Source: Promethearchaeota archaeon (GTDB taxonomy: Archaea > Asgardarchaeota > Lokiarchaeia > Sigynarchaeales > SOKP01). Taken from it: DNA of 10,206 nucleotides. The notes below the pieces were generated by a model, which ran no database searches, had not been told where the DNA came from, and saw nothing but the letters and a program-made list of their open reading frames with translations. The position numbers were made by a program, and so were the translations under genes. Below, piece after piece: positions 7,602 through 10,206 of the stretch; position 1 is the stretch's first letter; each line of letters starts with the position of its first letter. The stretch covers positions 1 to 10,206 of the forward strand of contig JAHLWV010000067.1 of the NCBI GenBank assembly GCA_019057735.1, in the 5' to 3' direction.

Positions 7602-8385
7602 ATTTTTCCAGCCAATTTTTATTAGAATATTTTTCAGAAACAAGTTTATCTGCTAAATTCAATTCATACTCTGTGAAATTTCCTTCTATCAATTTAAATC
7701 CTAACGTCGCCTCGAAACCAGCTTTAAGGTAGGATAAGAATTTCGTTTCATCATAATGGTCTAATTGTTCTTTGATGCCGATGCACTTCGCAAATACAGA
7801 TTTCACCATTTTAGTTTTCCCTACATTATAGGGCGCTTTTAAAACGGAATACATAAGGTTAGGGTCAAGTTCCAATAAAATTGTTCCATGTTGAAGGAGA
7901 TAGCCCTTCTTTCTTATCTGTGCATTTCCTGAAAATTTCTTTCCATCTAAAAAAATAGCTGGGCAATGAATAACTCCTTTTTGAGGCTGCAAGCCATAAT
8001 ATGTTAAAGCATTAACAATGCCAGCCTCTATAATTTCAAATTGTTCAATTACATTCTTAGCATTAAGTTTTTCTAGAAATTTCAAAGGACATACAATAGA
8101 ATATGTAATTTCACGAATACTATCATGGAATACCGCACCTCCTCCTGTTATTCTCCGTATAACATTAAAACCGTTTTCTCTAACAGCATTCAGATCTACT
8201 TCGTTAGAAAGACTTTGATTTCTTCCAATAGATACAGCCGATGGCTCCCATTTGAAAAATCTTAGAGTGTTAGGAATTTTTTTTTCAATAGCTGCATTTA
8301 GGATTGCTTCATCTAAAGCCATATTCCTATATCCATCTCTTGTTTCTAAGGGAAGAAATCTCCACTCTCTCAAGCCTATTACCAC
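7594..8385 (-). CDS. Lipoate/octanoate-protein ligase or transferase family protein (LplA/LipM-like)
   Basis: The 263-residue protein belongs to the LplA/LipB/BPL acyl-transfer fold. It has an NMALDEAIL segment (21-29), the signature RRITGGGAVFHD (77-88), and GKKFSGNAQIRKKGYLLQHG (148-167) with the conserved substrate-binding lysine at 150. A short C-terminal helix region (about 237-258, LADKLVSEKYSNKNW) follows. It lacks the roughly 90-residue accessory domain of E. coli LplA and is close in length to the octanoyltransferase LipM. Cys141 lies near the lysine, but its spacing is shorter than I recall for the catalytic Cys of LipM, and the usual ND is PA here. It could load free lipoate or octanoate, or transfer octanoyl from a carrier. 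It starts with GTG 2 bases after the upstream stop; TTG at codon 5 is an alternative. Between two radical SAM genes, it probably supplies their acyl-lysine substrate. Confidence 0.9.
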   Translation of the reverse strand: MVIGLREWRFLPLETRDGYRNMALDEAILNAAIEKKIPNTLRFFKWEPSAVSIGRNQSLSNEVDLNAVRENGFNVIRRITGGGAVFHDSIREITYSIVCPLKFLEKLNAKNVIEQFEIIEAGIVNALTYYGLQPQKGVIHCPAIFLDGKKFSGNAQIRKKGYLLQHGTILLELDPNLMYSVLKAPYNVGKTKMVKSVFAKCIGIKEQLDHYDETKFLSYLKAGFEATLGFKLIEGNFTEYELNLADKLVSEKYSNKNWLEKYE

Positions 8386-8387
8386 TA

Positions 8388-9392
8388 TTATTTATGAACT
8401 GTATTCTTTAAACTTTTAAAAATATCATCCCTCTCATGTGTTAATATTGATCTAGGATAATTATAAATAGGACCCGAGGGTCTTGATGTATAGTAAGGAC
8501 GGTTGCAACCAGGACAACCCGAAGTTAAAAACGCATCCGAATTGCAAATTATATGCCACAACTCCTTCTCATTTAAATTGAACTTAACAATTTCACCAAA
8601 ATTATTAAAAGTAAAGTCCTTAAGAGTTCTATTATTGCTCACCAGCAGATATCTGCCTAATTGTATTTTTCTAAAATTAAATAAATCGGGTTGGTTTAAA
8701 TTTTCAAGTAATGTCCCCTTTATAGGCATAAATGCAAAAAGACTTACTCTTATTTTTAAATCGTGAAGTTTTTTAATCATTTTCAAGATTGCAATTGCAG
8801 TTTCTCCCAAACCCACGATTAAATGTGTGGTAACATTTCCCTCACCAAAAATTGTAAGCGCTTCTTTGAGATTTTGAAAGTGGTTACTCCAATTATAAGG
8901 ACCTTTTACTACTTTTCCTTTTATCTGTTCAAAAATTTCAGGAGTAGCACCATCAAGAGCTATACCTACCCGATCCACACCAAGAAGTTTTAGGCGCTCT
9001 AAATTTTCTTTCCCCATCGGCGGTATAGCAATAGATATTGGGATGTTGCATCTTTTTCTAACCTGAGAAACAATTTCTTTAAGATCTTGAAAATTTTGCA
9101 AATAATTTAAGGTTTGGATGCAAATTCTTTTAAATCTTTTTGTAGGCGGCATGTAATTTAATTTCGTCAAAAAATCTTTAAAACTAAAAACTGGCCAACT
9201 AACACGAGATAATAATTCAATAGAACTTCCCGATTCTCTAGCTTGTGGACAAAAACCGCAATTTGCAGTGCAATGACCGTCTTTGTAAGTCATTAAATAA
9301 CATGTCGTTGGAATGTCCTTAAATCTTACGCTCTCGTATAACCCTAGCACTGAAGCACTACCTATCGACACTCTTATCTTATCTATTGCCAT
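8388..9392 (-). CDS. lipS1/lipS2: Radical SAM protein, probable LipS1/LipS2-type lipoyl synthase subunit (CPGCNRPYY type)
   Basis: This 334-residue protein carries CTANCGFCPQAR (41-52), a CxxxCxxC motif (Cys41, 45, 48) for the radical SAM cluster. A C-terminal CPGCNRPYY (293-301), plus Cys283 and Cys31, could ligate an auxiliary cluster. VGLGET (193-198) and a barrel-like pattern of strands and helices fit the fold. It is of the kind often labelled biotin synthase-related. LipS1 and LipS2 of Thermococcus kodakarensis each carry two [4Fe-4S] clusters, with LipS2 adding sulfur at C8 of octanoyl-lysine and LipS1 then at C6. The pairing with the downstream ligase-family and second radical SAM genes supports this role; which subunit this is cannot be told from sequence alone. 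It is first in the block, starts with ATG, and has no clear Shine-Dalgarno site, so its leader may be short. Confidence 0.82.
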   Translation of the reverse strand: MAIDKIRVSIGSASVLGLYESVRFKDIPTTCYLMTYKDGHCTANCGFCPQARESGSSIELLSRVSWPVFSFKDFLTKLNYMPPTKRFKRICIQTLNYLQNFQDLKEIVSQVRKRCNIPISIAIPPMGKENLERLKLLGVDRVGIALDGATPEIFEQIKGKVVKGPYNWSNHFQNLKEALTIFGEGNVTTHLIVGLGETAIAILKMIKKLHDLKIRVSLFAFMPIKGTLLENLNQPDLFNFRKIQLGRYLLVSNNRTLKDFTFNNFGEIVKFNLNEKELWHIICNSDAFLTSGCPGCNRPYYTSRPSGPIYNYPRSILTHERDDIFKSLKNTVHK

Positions 9393-9432
9393 TATTAAAA
9401 CGAAAATTTTAGTAAAAAATACCTTTTTGAAT

Positions 9433-9447
9433 AAGAATATACCTTAA
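9433..9447 (-). promoter_or_regulatory. Candidate promoter of the lipoyl/F420 block
   Basis: Read on the - strand, this segment is TTAAGGTATATTCTT. GTATATTC is TATA-like and sits about 46 bases before the ATG at 9392, with an A-rich stretch upstream where a BRE would lie. A start about 25 bases downstream would leave a leader of about 20 bases. It is the only clear candidate for the five-gene block. If the organism were bacterial, TATATT could instead be read as a -10 element. Confidence 0.4.
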
Positions 9448-9480
9448 TTCAAAAAAAATTTATTGTTTAAATTATTCATG

Positions 9481-9495
9481 TTTATATTTTAATAA
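9481..9495 (+). promoter_or_regulatory. Candidate promoter of the leucyl-tRNA synthetase gene
   Basis: TTTATATTTTAATAA contains a good archaeal TATA-like core, centred about 39 bases before the ATG at 9524. Transcription would begin near 9510, giving a very short leader. This agrees with the absence of a Shine-Dalgarno site. It lies about 45 bases from the opposing candidate promoter, so the two could compete for transcription factors. Confidence 0.45.
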
Positions 9496-9523
9496 ACAAC
9501 ATCAAAATTGATTTTGATTTAAA

Positions 9524-10206
9524 ATGGTTAACACTGAATACGATTTTCAAAAAATTGAGGAAAAATGGCAAAATAAATGGGAACTTGAGAGAATATTTGA
9601 AGTAAAAGAAGATTTGAACAAAAATGGAAAAGAAAAATATTATGTACTCGAGATGTATCCATATCCAAGTTCTGATTTACATATCGGACACCTGCGCAAC
9701 TATTCAATAGGAGATACATTTGCAAGATTTAAACGGATGAAAGGATTTAATGTTTTATATCCAATGGGGTATGACAGCTATGGATTACCAGCAGAAAACG
9801 CAGCAATTGATCATGGGATTGATCCCGAAGAGTGGACAAACTTAAATATAAAATCAATTAAAAAACAACAAAAACGGATAGGACTTTCGTACGATTGGAC
9901 GCGAATGGTCTTTAGTCATGATCCTAATTATTACAAATGGGATCAGTGGTTCTTCCTGAAAATGTTTGAAAAAGGTTTAGCATACAGACAAGAAAGCTAC
10001 GTGAATTGGTGTCCAAGTTGTATAACAGTATTAGCTAACGAACAAGTACAAAGTGGTAAATGTTGGCGATGTAGTTCTGAAGTTGAACAACAATTTCTAA
10101 CTCAATGGTTTTTGAAAATTCGTGATTATGCTGAAGAACTCTTAGACGGTTTGGATACGGTGGACTGGCCCGATAAAGTGAAGATTATGCAACGAAATTG
10201 GATATC
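9524..10206 (+). CDS. leuS: Leucyl-tRNA synthetase, bacterial type, N-terminal part (cut by window edge)
   Basis: The frame opens with ATG at 9524, just after an in-frame TGA (9515-9517), and runs 227 codons to the window edge without a stop; the full protein would be expected to have 800 or more residues. It charges tRNA-Leu with leucine. The class I signature HIGH is exact (53-56, within [16 protein letters not shown]). The following [15 protein letters not shown] (80-94) is typical of bacterial LeuRS and unlike the archaeal/eukaryotic form. A zinc module of CPSC (163-166) and CWRC (180-183) surrounds VLANEQV (169-175). QRNWI at the edge is where the editing domain begins, placing that insertion after the zinc module, as in bacterial enzymes. 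It is divergent from the lipoyl/F420 block. Confidence 0.95.
   Translation, partial: MVNTEYDFQKIEEKWQNKWELERIFEVKEDLNKNGKEKYYVLEMYPYPSSDLHIGHLRNYSIGDTFARFKRMKGFNVLYPMGYDSYGLPAENAAIDHGIDPEEWTNLNIKSIKKQQKRIGLSYDWTRMVFSHDPNYYKWDQWFFLKMFEKGLAYRQESYVNWCPSCITVLANEQVQSGKCWRCSSEVEQQFLTQWFLKIRDYAEELLDGLDTVDWPDKVKIMQRNWI

Noticed and set aside
5880..8766. Several 60-87 residue + strand frames under cofE, the radical SAM genes and the ligase gene
   Set aside because: All are shadows of the - strand genes, whose motifs are clear.
6549..9392. Calling the two radical SAM genes biotin synthase (bioB)
   Set aside because: Neither has convincing BioB motifs, both have extra C-terminal cysteines, and they flank a lipoate ligase-family gene rather than biotin genes.
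8388..9392. Canonical lipoyl synthase LipA
   Set aside because: LipA has a characteristic N-terminal auxiliary cysteine motif and a C-terminal RSSY; neither is seen, and two separate radical SAM proteins are present.
9528..9725. 65-residue - strand frame at the right edge
   Set aside because: It is antisense to the start of leuS, which has an exact HIGH motif.

Overview
This AT-rich window most likely comes from an archaeon. The evidence is a coenzyme F420 pathway, a split (LipS1/LipS2-type) lipoyl synthase, TATA-like boxes about 40 bases ahead of start codons, and little use of strong ribosome binding sites apart from one clear AAGGAGG. The low GC and gene mix would suit an Asgard (Lokiarchaeia-like) genome, but that is a guess; no marker gene here settles it. 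The leucyl-tRNA synthetase at the right edge is of the bacterial type, so a bacterial origin is not fully excluded.

Left block (+ strand, 1-4150): the C-terminal end of an unrecognised protein, a MoxR-type AAA+ ATPase, a DUF58/von Willebrand factor A protein with an intact MIDAS motif, and an unrecognised multi-pass membrane protein with a large charged cytoplasmic loop. MoxR-DUF58 pairs are chaperone or metal-insertion-like modules. The membrane protein starts 4 bases after the DUF58 stop and is probably part of the same machine.

Middle block (- strand, 4162-9392), transcribed right to left: radical SAM protein, lipoate/octanoate ligase-family protein, second radical SAM protein, CofE fused to an FbiB-like nitroreductase domain, and CofD. 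The first three genes are tightly packed (2-base gap, then an 8-base overlap) and look like a complete two-component lipoyl synthase with its acyl transferase or ligase. The last two make the final steps of coenzyme F420 assembly: joining Fo to the phospho-three-carbon unit, then adding glutamate and probably reducing the dehydro intermediate. The block ends convergently with the MoxR block, with only 11 bases between stop codons.

Right edge (+ strand, 9524-10206): the N-terminal 227 codons of a bacterial-type leucyl-tRNA synthetase, transcribed divergently from the lipoyl/F420 block across a 131-base intergenic region that holds a TATA-like box for each direction.

Most genes belong to known families. 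The unusual points are the pairing of lipoyl assembly with F420 assembly in one apparent operon, the CofE-nitroreductase fusion in a probably archaeal setting, the bacterial-type LeuRS, and the unrecognised membrane partner of MoxR/DUF58. I saw no tRNA, rRNA, CRISPR array, insertion sequence or long repeat.
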